From Steroidobacteraceae bacterium (lineage in GTDB: Bacteria > Pseudomonadota > Gammaproteobacteria > Steroidobacterales > Steroidobacteraceae): DNA of 43,011 nt. Below the pieces are notes generated by a model. That model saw only the letters and a program-made list of their open reading frames with translations, ran no database searches and was not told the origin of the DNA. A program made the position numbers and the translations under genes. Location: assembly GCA_013044085.1 (NCBI GenBank), contig JABEVI010000034.1:1-43011 (forward strand), given 5' to 3'. Every line of letters starts with the position of its first letter. Position 1 is the first letter of the stretch. This document shows, one piece after another, positions 36,176 to 43,011 of the stretch.

Positions 36176-37543
36176 ATGACCCAACAAATCGTCGAGGCGG
36201 CGCGTGCGGTGGATGTGGTGCTCGAGACCGATGTGCTCGTCGTCGGCAGCGGGCCGGGAGGACTCGCCGCGGCGCTGGCCGCGGCGCGCGCCGGCGTGCG
36301 CACGGCGCTGCTCGATCGCAACGGCTGTTTCGGCGGCAACATCACGCAGGTGGGCGTCGAGGGCTTTGCCTGGTACCGCCATGAGCATACGGTCGACTCC
36401 GAGGGCATCGGCATCGAGTTCGAGCAGCGCGCGAAGGCGATGGGCGCCGCGCTCCCCGAGCCGCAGTCGCTGAGCCATGCGCTCGATGCGGAGATGTTCA
36501 AGTGGGTCGCGGACGCACTCGTCGAGGAGGCGGGCGTGCTGCCGCTTTTGCACCGGCTGTGCGTCGCGCCGATCATCGAAGGCGGGATGATTCGCGGCGT
36601 GATCACCGAGAGCAAGGCGGGTCGTGAAGCGATCCTGGCCGCGCGCGTGATCGACGCGACCGGTGATGCCGATCTGGTCGCGCGCGCCGGTTCGCCGGTG
36701 TGCAAGACGCCGCGCGAGCAGATGATGGCCGCGTCGGTGATGTTCTCGATGAGCGGCGTCGACAAACGACGCTTCATGGACCAGGTGAAGGCGGACCCGC
36801 AGGCCTACAAGGACTGGGTGGGCAACGGCGAATGGAGCATCGAGACGACCGGCAAGGAGGATGATCTGTTCTCGCCGTTCCTGCGCAAGCCGTTCAAACA
36901 GGCGGTGGCCGCCGGCGTGATCCCGGCGAGCCTCAGCACGATCGCCGGCACCTGGGGGACCGTCAGTGATCAGGGGGATCTGACGTATTTGAACCTGATC
37001 CACCTGCCGCAAATCGACGGCACGGATCCGTCCGACCTGACCCGCGGCGAGATCGAGGGAAGGCGCCAGGCGATTCATGCCATCGAGGCCTTGCGCCGCT
37101 TCATGCCGGGCTGCGAAACGGCCAAGTTGCGCAATTTCGGCATGACCCTCGGCATTCGCGACACGCGCAAGATCGACGCGCTGTACAACCTCACCGCGGC
37201 CGACGTGCGCGAACAAGGCCGCTTCGAGGATTCGATCGGGATTTTCCCGGAATTCATCGACGGCTATGGGCTGTTGATCCTGCCGACGACGGGACGGTAC
37301 TTCCAGGTGCCGTATCGTGCGTTGGTGCCGAAAGGGACCGGCAATCTGCTCGTCGCGGGACGCGCCATCGGCGGGGACAAGACATCGCACGCCGCGGTGC
37401 GCAACATGATGTGCTGCGCGGTCAGCGGGCAGGGCGCAGGCGTCGCGGCGGCGATGTCCTGCAAGACCGGGCAGGCCTTCGAGCGTCTCGATGTGTCGGT
37501 GGTGCAGAAGGAACTTCTGCGTCAAGGGGCGAGAATCCGGTGA
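36176..37543 (+). CDS. FAD-dependent oxidoreductase (FAD_oxidored family)
   Basis: A 455-aa flavoprotein starting at ATG 36176. The Rossmann motif is VLVVGSGPGGLAAALAAARAG (about residues 19-40), followed by ALLDRNGCFGGNITQVGVE, where the GG-N-x-T loop is typical of the PF12831 family (related to succinate-dehydrogenase-like and thiazole-type flavoproteins). Near the C-terminus NLLVAGRAIGGDKTSHAAVR and the SGQGAGVAAAM contact FAD. Substrate unknown; members oxidise or reduce small organic acids or hydroxylated compounds. It overlaps the MFS gene start by GTGA, so the pair probably imports and processes the same compound. Confidence 0.87.
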   Translation: MTQQIVEAARAVDVVLETDVLVVGSGPGGLAAALAAARAGVRTALLDRNGCFGGNITQVGVEGFAWYRHEHTVDSEGIGIEFEQRAKAMGAALPEPQSLSHALDAEMFKWVADALVEEAGVLPLLHRLCVAPIIEGGMIRGVITESKAGREAILAARVIDATGDADLVARAGSPVCKTPREQMMAASVMFSMSGVDKRRFMDQVKADPQAYKDWVGNGEWSIETTGKEDDLFSPFLRKPFKQAVAAGVIPASLSTIAGTWGTVSDQGDLTYLNLIHLPQIDGTDPSDLTRGEIEGRRQAIHAIEALRRFMPGCETAKLRNFGMTLGIRDTRKIDALYNLTAADVREQGRFEDSIGIFPEFIDGYGLLILPTTGRYFQVPYRALVPKGTGNLLVAGRAIGGDKTSHAAVRNMMCCAVSGQGAGVAAAMSCKTGQAFERLDVSVVQKELLRQGARIR

Positions 37544-38832
37544 CGATGGCCGGGGGCGTCGCCGGCGCGCCGATGGACTCTTCACCGCGCAGGCGGTGGT
37601 GGGTTCTCGCGCTGTTCAGTGCGGCGATCGCCGGTTGTTATTACGAGTACGACGCGATCGCTCCGATCGCCGATTTCCTGCGCACCCAGCGCGGCTTCAG
37701 CCAGGCGCAGATCGGCCTGCTGAACGCTGTGTTCAGCCTGCCGAACGTCGTGCTCGCGCTCGCCGGCGGGATGTTGATCGATCGCTACGGCGCGGCGCGG
37801 GTTGCGATCGTGACCTCCGGGCTGTGCTTGCTCGGGGCCGTATTGACGGCGGTGGCGGATCCGTATTCGGTGATGGTGGTCGGCCGCTTGATCTTCGGAG
37901 TCAGCGAGGAGGCGTTGTTCATCGCCTTGCTCGCGGGACTCGCGCAGTGGTTCGCGGGCGGCGGCATGGCGCTGGCGATGGCGCTGTTTTTCAGCCTGGC
38001 GCGCATCGGTTCCTATGCGGCCGACACCTCTCCGGACTGGGCGCGGGCGGTCTATGCCCGCGGATGGCAGTCGCCCTTGTGGCTCGGCGCCCTGATCACG
38101 GGAGCGAGCTTTCTCGCCGCATTGATCTATTTCGTGGGCTTTGCGCGTCCCGCGGCACCGCCGGGGCCGGCGGGCGAGCGGCAAGGGATCGTGTGGGCGG
38201 ACATCGTCCGTTTCGACCGCTCGTTTTGGTACATCCTCGTGCTCAATGTGCTGTTCGCATCCGTGTTCTTCCCGTTTCGCAGCACCTTTGCGATCGAGTT
38301 TTTCCAGGACGCAAAGGGGCTGACGCTGCAACAGGCGGGGCTCGCCAACAGCTGGGTGTTCTTCGCGGCAATCTTCGCGACGCCGCTGTTCGGCTTCATC
38401 GCCGATCGGCGCGGGCACCGGGCGATGATGATGACCTTCGGCACGTTGTTGCTGCCGACGACATTCCTGATCCTCGGAACGACCCATTGGAGTCTATGGA
38501 TCTCCACGGCGCTGATGGGCATCAGCTTCTCGGTGGTGCCGGCCGTGATCTGGCCATCGACGGCGATGCTCGTCGAACCGCGCCGGCTCGGCACCGCCTA
38601 TGGATTGATCAACCTGTTGCAGAACCTCGGCCTCGCCGTGTGCAACCTCGCGGCCGGCTGGCTCAACGATCGGGCGCACGCCGGACCGCGCAATCCGGCC
38701 GGTTACGATCCGATGCTGTGGTTCTTCGGCGTCATCGGATTCATCGCCTTTTTATCCGTCTTCGTGCTCTGGCGGCGCGAGTCCGGTCCGGCGGGCCACG
38801 GCCTCGAGGCCGTGCGGCCGGAAGCGCCCTAG
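37540..38832 (+). CDS. MFS transporter
   Basis: A 430-aa permease with about 12 hydrophobic segments. GTG 37540 is favoured because AAGGGG lies 10 bases before it and it overlaps the flavoprotein stop; ATG 37546 or 37573 are alternatives. MFS signs: the loop 2-3 motif GGMLIDRYGAARVAI, TM4-5 GRLIFGVSEEALFIALLAG and the loop 8-9 GFIADRRGHRAMM. It has no clear substrate signature; context suggests uptake of the compound handled by the upstream FAD enzyme. The stop overlaps by 4 bases the stop of the SDR gene on the other strand. Confidence 0.88.
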   Translation: MTMAGGVAGAPMDSSPRRRWWVLALFSAAIAGCYYEYDAIAPIADFLRTQRGFSQAQIGLLNAVFSLPNVVLALAGGMLIDRYGAARVAIVTSGLCLLGAVLTAVADPYSVMVVGRLIFGVSEEALFIALLAGLAQWFAGGGMALAMALFFSLARIGSYAADTSPDWARAVYARGWQSPLWLGALITGASFLAALIYFVGFARPAAPPGPAGERQGIVWADIVRFDRSFWYILVLNVLFASVFFPFRSTFAIEFFQDAKGLTLQQAGLANSWVFFAAIFATPLFGFIADRRGHRAMMMTFGTLLLPTTFLILGTTHWSLWISTALMGISFSVVPAVIWPSTAMLVEPRRLGTAYGLINLLQNLGLAVCNLAAGWLNDRAHAGPRNPAGYDPMLWFFGVIGFIAFLSVFVLWRRESGPAGHGLEAVRPEAP

Positions 38833-39560
38833 AACTGCACCTGCGCGACCGAGCCGCCGTCCACGTACCAGTTGGCGCCGGAGACGAAGGCGGCCGCCGG
38901 ACTCGATATGAAGGCGACGACGCGCGCCACTTCGTCGGGGGCACCGAAACGGCCCATGCGATTGCGCTGCACGGTGCGCGCGAATCCCGCCGGATCGCGT
39001 CGACGCACGCCGTCCCAATAGCCGCCGTCGAACAGAATATCTCCCGGGGAGACGACGTTTACGCGCACCGTCGGCAGCAGTCGGGAAGACAAGGATTTCA
39101 TGTAGTGCGCCATCGCCGCCTTGGACGCGCCGTACGATGGTGAGTGCGGCGCCTCGTAGGAAGCGGTCTTGGAACCGATGAAGGTGATCGCGGCGTGAGC
39201 GGAACCCTGCAGCACCGGAATCGCCGTCTCGGTCACATGCACGGTCCCCTCGAGGTCGACACGCAAGGTGGTGCGCCAGTCGTCGGCGAGCGCGCTGACG
39301 TTGGCGACCAGGATGTCGAAGCGGCCGACCGCCGCCAGCCATCGCGTCACCGCTTCGGGGTCCGCCACGTCGACGGATTCACCCTCGACCGTGCCGGGCA
39401 GCCCGCGCAGCTCGGCCAGCGTCGTAGCGATGCGTTCGCGGCCGCGAGCGCAGAAATGCACATTGCAACCCTCGCCGGCGAGGGTGCGGACGATTTCCTT
39501 GCCGATTCCCGCCGATCCTCCGGTGACGACGGCGCTCAAGCCGCGAAGCTGCAGATCCAT
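38829..39560 (-). CDS. Short-chain dehydrogenase/reductase
   Basis: A 243-aa classical SDR starting at ATG 39560; the frame stays open far upstream but there it overlaps the FetB-like gene in another frame. The cofactor motif TGGSAGIGKEI (residues 14-24), the catalytic Ser in ITFIGSK, the YGASK catalytic Tyr/Lys, and NVVSPGDILFDGG then SGANWYVDGG are all present. It should oxidise or reduce an alcohol/ketone with NAD(P). It is convergent with the MFS gene and lies 29 bases after the FetB-like stop, so it may be read from the ABC operon. Substrate unknown. Confidence 0.9.
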   Translation of the reverse strand: MDLQLRGLSAVVTGGSAGIGKEIVRTLAGEGCNVHFCARGRERIATTLAELRGLPGTVEGESVDVADPEAVTRWLAAVGRFDILVANVSALADDWRTTLRVDLEGTVHVTETAIPVLQGSAHAAITFIGSKTASYEAPHSPSYGASKAAMAHYMKSLSSRLLPTVRVNVVSPGDILFDGGYWDGVRRRDPAGFARTVQRNRMGRFGAPDEVARVVAFISSPAAAFVSGANWYVDGGSVAQVQF

Positions 39561-39589
39561 GTTGCGAAATTCCTCGCGCCGCGGGGCGC

Positions 39590-40390
39590 CTAGAGCTGAA
39601 TGGGGGGTAATAATTGAGCGGCACTCGTGAAGAAACTTCTTCGGTACCACTGCACGATGCCGGTCGCGGTCAGCGCGGTCGCCGCGGCGAGCATGAACAC
39701 GACGACGATCTGATAGCGCACGGCGAGCGTCGGCGCCGATCCGGCGAGGATCTGGCCCGTCATCATGCCCGGCAGGGACACCACTCCGACGACCGCGAGT
39801 GAATTGATCGTCGGAATCATCGCAGCGATCGTGGCGCGGCGTGCCGGTTCGGCGCTGGCTTGCTGTGGCGATGCGCCGAGGGCGAGGTATGCTTCGATTT
39901 GCGCGCGCCCGGACGCCATTTCCGATTGCAGCCGCCCCGCCGCGAGCGCCGCGCCGTTCATCGCGTTGCCCACGATCATCCCGAACAGGGGAATCAGGTA
40001 ACGCGGGTTGTACCAGGGTGTGACATCGATGACGACCGCGCCGACATACGCGATCGTCAGGCTCGAGCCGAGCAGGATCGACACGAAGCAGATCGGCCGC
40101 AATCGCCGGCGCGCCGGGCGGCCGCCGGGACTGCGGGCCGTCGCGGCGAGCGTCGCAGTCAGCACCATCAACAGCAACACGCCTAAGACCAGGTACCAGC
40201 GGTTGGTGTTGAACAACCACACCAACACATAACCGATCAGCGTCAGCTGCACGAGCGCGCGGATGGCGCCGATGGCCAGTGATTTTGCAAGCCCCAGACG
40301 TTGCCACGCCGAGAGCGCGATCGCGACCATGATCAGTGCGGAGGCGAGGGCGAGCCGTGCCCAGCCGATTTCGATCGTCGGCGTCGTCAT
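39590..40390 (-). CDS. fetB: UPF0014/FetB-like ABC transporter permease
   Basis: A 266-aa permease with seven or so hydrophobic segments and the family blocks SLAIGAIRALVQLTLIGYVL, PLFGMIVGNAMNGAALAAGR, EAYLALGASPQQA, LPGMMTGQILAGSAPTLAVR and YQIVVVFMLAAATALT. These match UPF0014 proteins such as E. coli FetB (YbbM). FetAB exports iron and protects from peroxide stress, but relatives can act on other ions, so the symbol is tentative. ATG 40390 overlaps the ATPase stop (ATGA). Confidence 0.87.
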   Translation of the reverse strand: MTTPTIEIGWARLALASALIMVAIALSAWQRLGLAKSLAIGAIRALVQLTLIGYVLVWLFNTNRWYLVLGVLLLMVLTATLAATARSPGGRPARRRLRPICFVSILLGSSLTIAYVGAVVIDVTPWYNPRYLIPLFGMIVGNAMNGAALAAGRLQSEMASGRAQIEAYLALGASPQQASAEPARRATIAAMIPTINSLAVVGVVSLPGMMTGQILAGSAPTLAVRYQIVVVFMLAAATALTATGIVQWYRRSFFTSAAQLLPPIQL

Positions 40391-41244
40391 GCCGGCTCCG
40401 ATCCTTGCCGGCCCGCGGTGATGAATTCGCGCGTGCGTGCCGTGGCGGGGGTGCTGAAGAAACGATCCGCGGGTCCGGCCTCCACGAGGCGGCCGGCCTC
40501 GAGCATGACCGCATAGGTGCTCGCGAGCCGCGCTTCGCTCAGCCGATGGGTGACCATCACGATGGTCAAGCCGGAGTCTTCGCGCAGTCGCCGCAGCGTC
40601 AGCATCAACTGCTCGGCAACCTCCGGGTCGAGCGCCGCGGTCGGCTCGTCGAGCAACAGTATCCGTGGCCGGGTCATCAAGGCGCGCGCCAGGGCCACGC
40701 GCTGCTTCTCGCCGCCGGAAAGCTCGGCGGCGATGCGATGCTCGAAATCCGTGTCGAGTTCCACCTGGCGCAGCGCCTCGCCAACCGAGGGTGGGTCGGC
40801 GGCTGCCTGGCCGCCGAGCGTGGGTACGATCAGCAGGTTTTGCGCCACGGTGCCGGGGAACATCGACGGTGTCTGAAATACGAATCCGACTTCGCGGCGC
40901 AGGGCGCGCACCGGAGCATCGGCGATCGGGCGCCCCATGAAGCACACCGTGCCCGACGCGGGGTCGTCCAGCCGGTTCAACAGGCGCAGCAGCGAGGTTT
41001 TGCCCGCGCCGCTCGGGCCAATCAGTGTCGAAAAGCCGCCCTTCGGCAGCGAAACGCTCAGGTCGCTCAGAACCCGGCGGCCGGCCTTGTCTTGATTCAC
41101 CTTGTCGAGCGAGAAGGCGTCGGGATTTTCCCCGCCTTGTCTGCGTAGATCGATGACGGTCCCAGCCCTCCGGCCAGATCGTGCGGTTGGTGCCCGATCG
41201 AGGATATCATCCCTCCCCAATGGTGTCGAAACAGGCGCAGTCAA
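40387..41244 (-). CDS. fetA: FetA-like ABC transporter ATP-binding protein, start uncertain
   Basis: An ATPase of up to 285 aa with Walker A GPSGAGKTSLL, Q-loop FVFQTPSMF, signature LSGGEKQRVALARAL, Walker B ILLLDEPTAALD and switch VTHR. The core starts at about FSLDKVNQDKAGRRVLSDL. There is no in-frame ATG upstream of it; the longest frame begins at a TTG (41244), and another TTG lies at 41220, neither with a good ribosome site. The 40-odd extra residues have no family similarity. The gene probably starts at a non-ATG codon within 41100-41244, overlapping the promoter or start of the divergent DUF2127 gene. It energises the FetB-like permease. Confidence 0.85.
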   Translation of the reverse strand: MTAPVSTPLGRDDILDRAPTARSGRRAGTVIDLRRQGGENPDAFSLDKVNQDKAGRRVLSDLSVSLPKGGFSTLIGPSGAGKTSLLRLLNRLDDPASGTVCFMGRPIADAPVRALRREVGFVFQTPSMFPGTVAQNLLIVPTLGGQAAADPPSVGEALRQVELDTDFEHRIAAELSGGEKQRVALARALMTRPRILLLDEPTAALDPEVAEQLMLTLRRLREDSGLTIVMVTHRLSEARLASTYAVMLEAGRLVEAGPADRFFSTPATARTREFITAGRQGSEPA

Positions 41245-41732
41245 TGCGGCACGACTGGACGAGGTTCTGGCATCGCCTGTTCACGATCGGCATCGCGATC
41301 AAGGGCCTGGATGGCATGGCCGAAATGCTCGGAGGCGGTGCGCTGCTGTTGACGACGCGGCCGCAAATCCTGTGGGCGGTCTCGGCGTTGACGCGCGGCG
41401 AGCTGCTCGAGGATCCGGGCGACTTCATCGCCAACCACCTGTTGCGGCTGGCGCGCAACCTCTCGATCGGGACGCGCGAATTCGGCGGCCTGTACTTGCT
41501 CGTGCAAGGCACCGCCAAGCTCATCATGGCCATCGGCTTGTTGCGCGACGAGCGCTGGGCTTATCCGGTGAGCATCGCCATGCTGAGTGCGTTGCTGGCC
41601 TATCAATGCGTGCGAATCTGGCAAACGGCCGCGATCCCGCTCATCGCGTTGACGCTGTTCGACCTCGTGTTTGTCGGCCTGATCGGGTGGGAATGGCGCC
41701 GCCGTCGTCGGCTAGGCCGGCAGCGGGTGTAG
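41244..41732 (+). CDS. DUF2127 membrane protein
   Basis: A 162-aa membrane protein with four hydrophobic segments and the DUF2127 opening FTIGIAIKGLDGMAEMLGGGAL, followed by RNLSIGTREFGGLYLLVQGTAKL. Function is not known; members are small inner-membrane proteins. ATG 41244 has a partial AGG ribosome site; ATG 41220 is an alternative that adds eight residues. It is divergent from, and overlaps the putative start of, the ABC ATPase gene, so the two share regulatory DNA. Confidence 0.82.
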   Translation: MRHDWTRFWHRLFTIGIAIKGLDGMAEMLGGGALLLTTRPQILWAVSALTRGELLEDPGDFIANHLLRLARNLSIGTREFGGLYLLVQGTAKLIMAIGLLRDERWAYPVSIAMLSALLAYQCVRIWQTAAIPLIALTLFDLVFVGLIGWEWRRRRRLGRQRV

Positions 41733-41764
41733 CCGATGACGGCGCGGCCGATGACGGCGTTCTG

Positions 41765-42997
41765 CTACACCCTCTCGAAGATTCCGGCCGCGCCCTGACC
41801 GGTGCCGATGCACATAGTCACCATGGAGTAGCGCAATGCGCGCCGGCGCATGCCGTAGATCGCCGTGCACGCACGGATCGCGCCGGTGGCGCCAAGCGGA
41901 TGACCGAGCGCGATCGCTCCGCCAAGCGGATTGACCTTGTCGGTGTCCAGATGCAGCGTGTCGATCACGGCGAGCGACTGGGCGGCGAAGGCTTCGTTGA
42001 GTTCGATCCAGCCGATCTGCTCGAGAGACAGGCCGCCGGCGGCCTTGAGCGCGGCCGGTATCGCCTCGATCGGGCCGATGCCCATGACCTCGGGTGGCAC
42101 GCCGCGCACCGCGAAAGAGACGAAGCGGGCCAGTGGCTTCAGGTCGAAACGCCGCACAGCATCCTCGGAGGCGAGGATCAGCGCGCCGGCGCCGTCCGAG
42201 GTCTGCGAACTGTTGCCGGCCGTCACGGTGCCCAGGCCGGTTGCCCGCCCGCCGGGGTCGCGCGGCGAGGCGAACACCGGTTTCAAACGGGCGAGCGCCT
42301 CGAGCGTCGTGTCGGCGCGCGGCCCCTCGTCGGCGGTGACGGTTCGGCGCGTCGTGCGCAGCGTGCCGCCGGCCAGGTCCGGCATTCGTTCGACGACGTC
42401 GACGGCCGTGGTTTCGTCGGCGAATTCGCCCGCCGCGATCGCCGCGAGCGCGCGTCGGTGCGACTCTAGCGCGAACGCATCCTGGCGCTCGCGCGTCACC
42501 TTCCATCGCGAGGCCACCATTTCCGCGGTCAGGCCCATGCCGTAGGCGATGCCGATGTTCTCGTCGCGATCGAACAGCGAGGGGTTCAGCGACGGCTTGT
42601 TGCCGCTCATCGGCACGAGACTCATGCTCTCGGCGCCGCCGGCGAGCATCACCTCGGCTTCGCCGACGCGGATGCGGTCCGCGGCCATCTGGATCGCGGT
42701 CAGGCCCGATGCGCAGAAGCGATTGACCGTGACGCCGCCGACCCGGTTCGGCAGTCCGGCGAGCAGCGCCGCGACGCGCGCCATGTTCAAGCCCTGTTCG
42801 GCCTCCGGCATGGCGCAGCCGATGATGGCATCTTCGATCGCCAGCGGATCGAGGCCCGGCACCTGCGCGAGCGCACGGTGAATCGCGGTGATCAGCAGGT
42901 CGTCAGGACGGGTATTACGGAACACGCCGCGGTGCGAACGGCCGATCGGCGTTCGGGCGGCGGCGACGATGTAGGCATCTTGCACTTGTCGGACCAC
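41765..42997 (-). CDS. Acetyl-CoA acyltransferase (thiolase)
   Basis: A 410-aa thiolase starting with GTG 42997, preceded by AAGGAG at 7 bases. Catalytic residues: nucleophilic Cys95 in NRFCASGLTA, the His in ALGHPLGATGA and the second Cys in MCIGTGQGAAG; GGAESMS and NEAFAAQS are also conserved. It cleaves 3-ketoacyl-CoA with CoA in beta-oxidation (FadA/FadI-type), though biosynthetic acetoacetyl-CoA thiolases look similar. The TAA in the last bases of the window (minus strand) could be the stop of an upstream partner such as fadB; this is only a guess. Confidence 0.93.
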   Translation of the reverse strand: MVRQVQDAYIVAAARTPIGRSHRGVFRNTRPDDLLITAIHRALAQVPGLDPLAIEDAIIGCAMPEAEQGLNMARVAALLAGLPNRVGGVTVNRFCASGLTAIQMAADRIRVGEAEVMLAGGAESMSLVPMSGNKPSLNPSLFDRDENIGIAYGMGLTAEMVASRWKVTRERQDAFALESHRRALAAIAAGEFADETTAVDVVERMPDLAGGTLRTTRRTVTADEGPRADTTLEALARLKPVFASPRDPGGRATGLGTVTAGNSSQTSDGAGALILASEDAVRRFDLKPLARFVSFAVRGVPPEVMGIGPIEAIPAALKAAGGLSLEQIGWIELNEAFAAQSLAVIDTLHLDTDKVNPLGGAIALGHPLGATGAIRACTAIYGMRRRALRYSMVTMCIGTGQGAAGIFERV

Positions 42998-43011
42998 GGG
43001 GTTCTCCTTAG

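Noticed and set aside
35735-37585. 616-codon minus-strand frame spanning the intergenic region and FAD oxidoreductase
   Set aside because: It runs across a region with palindromes and a flavoprotein gene; His/Arg-rich translation without domains.

Overview
The window is a compact, GC-rich (roughly two thirds G+C) bacterial chromosome segment, coding on both strands with many 4-base stop/start overlaps. The long TonB-dependent receptor of the 'DLRGLG / LLDGQR' type, catalase-peroxidase KatG, class II fumarase, the tripartite RND pump with a CusR/CusS-like two-component system, and an ECF sigma/RskA-type anti-sigma pair suggest a proteobacterium. My best guess is a gammaproteobacterium near Xanthomonadales/Nevskiales/Steroidobacterales, but no rRNA or marker gene is present to prove it. 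I found no tRNA, rRNA, CRISPR array, prophage or intact insertion sequence.

Layout. 1-1857: 3' part of a GAF-PAS-PAS sensor kinase, converging through a strong hairpin on a TonB-dependent receptor (2060-5167). Head-to-head with the receptor lies a short decayed relic of a second, different receptor (about 5340-5532). 5525-10411 (minus): 5-formyl-THF cyclo-ligase, a DUF6306-like protein, an amino-acid permease, and katG with a textbook OxyR-type site upstream. 10543-12323: DUF3311 protein plus sodium:solute symporter. 12401-16402: a methyltransferase, fumC, an unknown 181-aa protein and a glycosyltransferase. 16489-24113: outer membrane factor, RND pump and membrane-fusion protein, divergent from a response regulator/sensor kinase pair. 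24110-27667: a DmdA/GcvT-like THF methyltransferase and an unusually long Cys/Met-metabolism PLP enzyme, divergent from an Lrp/AsnC regulator across paired palindromes.

27705-34389 (plus) is the most striking block. An ECF sigma factor and its membrane anti-sigma factor are followed by a fatty-acid desaturase, a flavin amine-oxidase-like protein, a DUF1365 protein and a 771-aa protein that fuses two cyclopropane-fatty-acid-synthase-like methyltransferases head to tail through a proline-rich linker. It looks like a stress-controlled membrane-lipid remodelling module, possibly for methylated or furan fatty acids. The first methyltransferase domain lacks two residues needed for classical cyclopropanation, while the second keeps counterparts.

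34720-43011: a secreted EXORDIUM-like protein with a HExxE...TDP...EIGDEC motif, an FAD oxidoreductase/MFS pair with overlapping palindromes upstream, an SDR enzyme, a FetAB-like ABC transporter, a DUF2127 membrane protein and an acetyl-CoA acyltransferase. Two gene-poor stretches slightly over 300 bases (34390-34719 and 35872-36175) hold only hairpins and palindromes.
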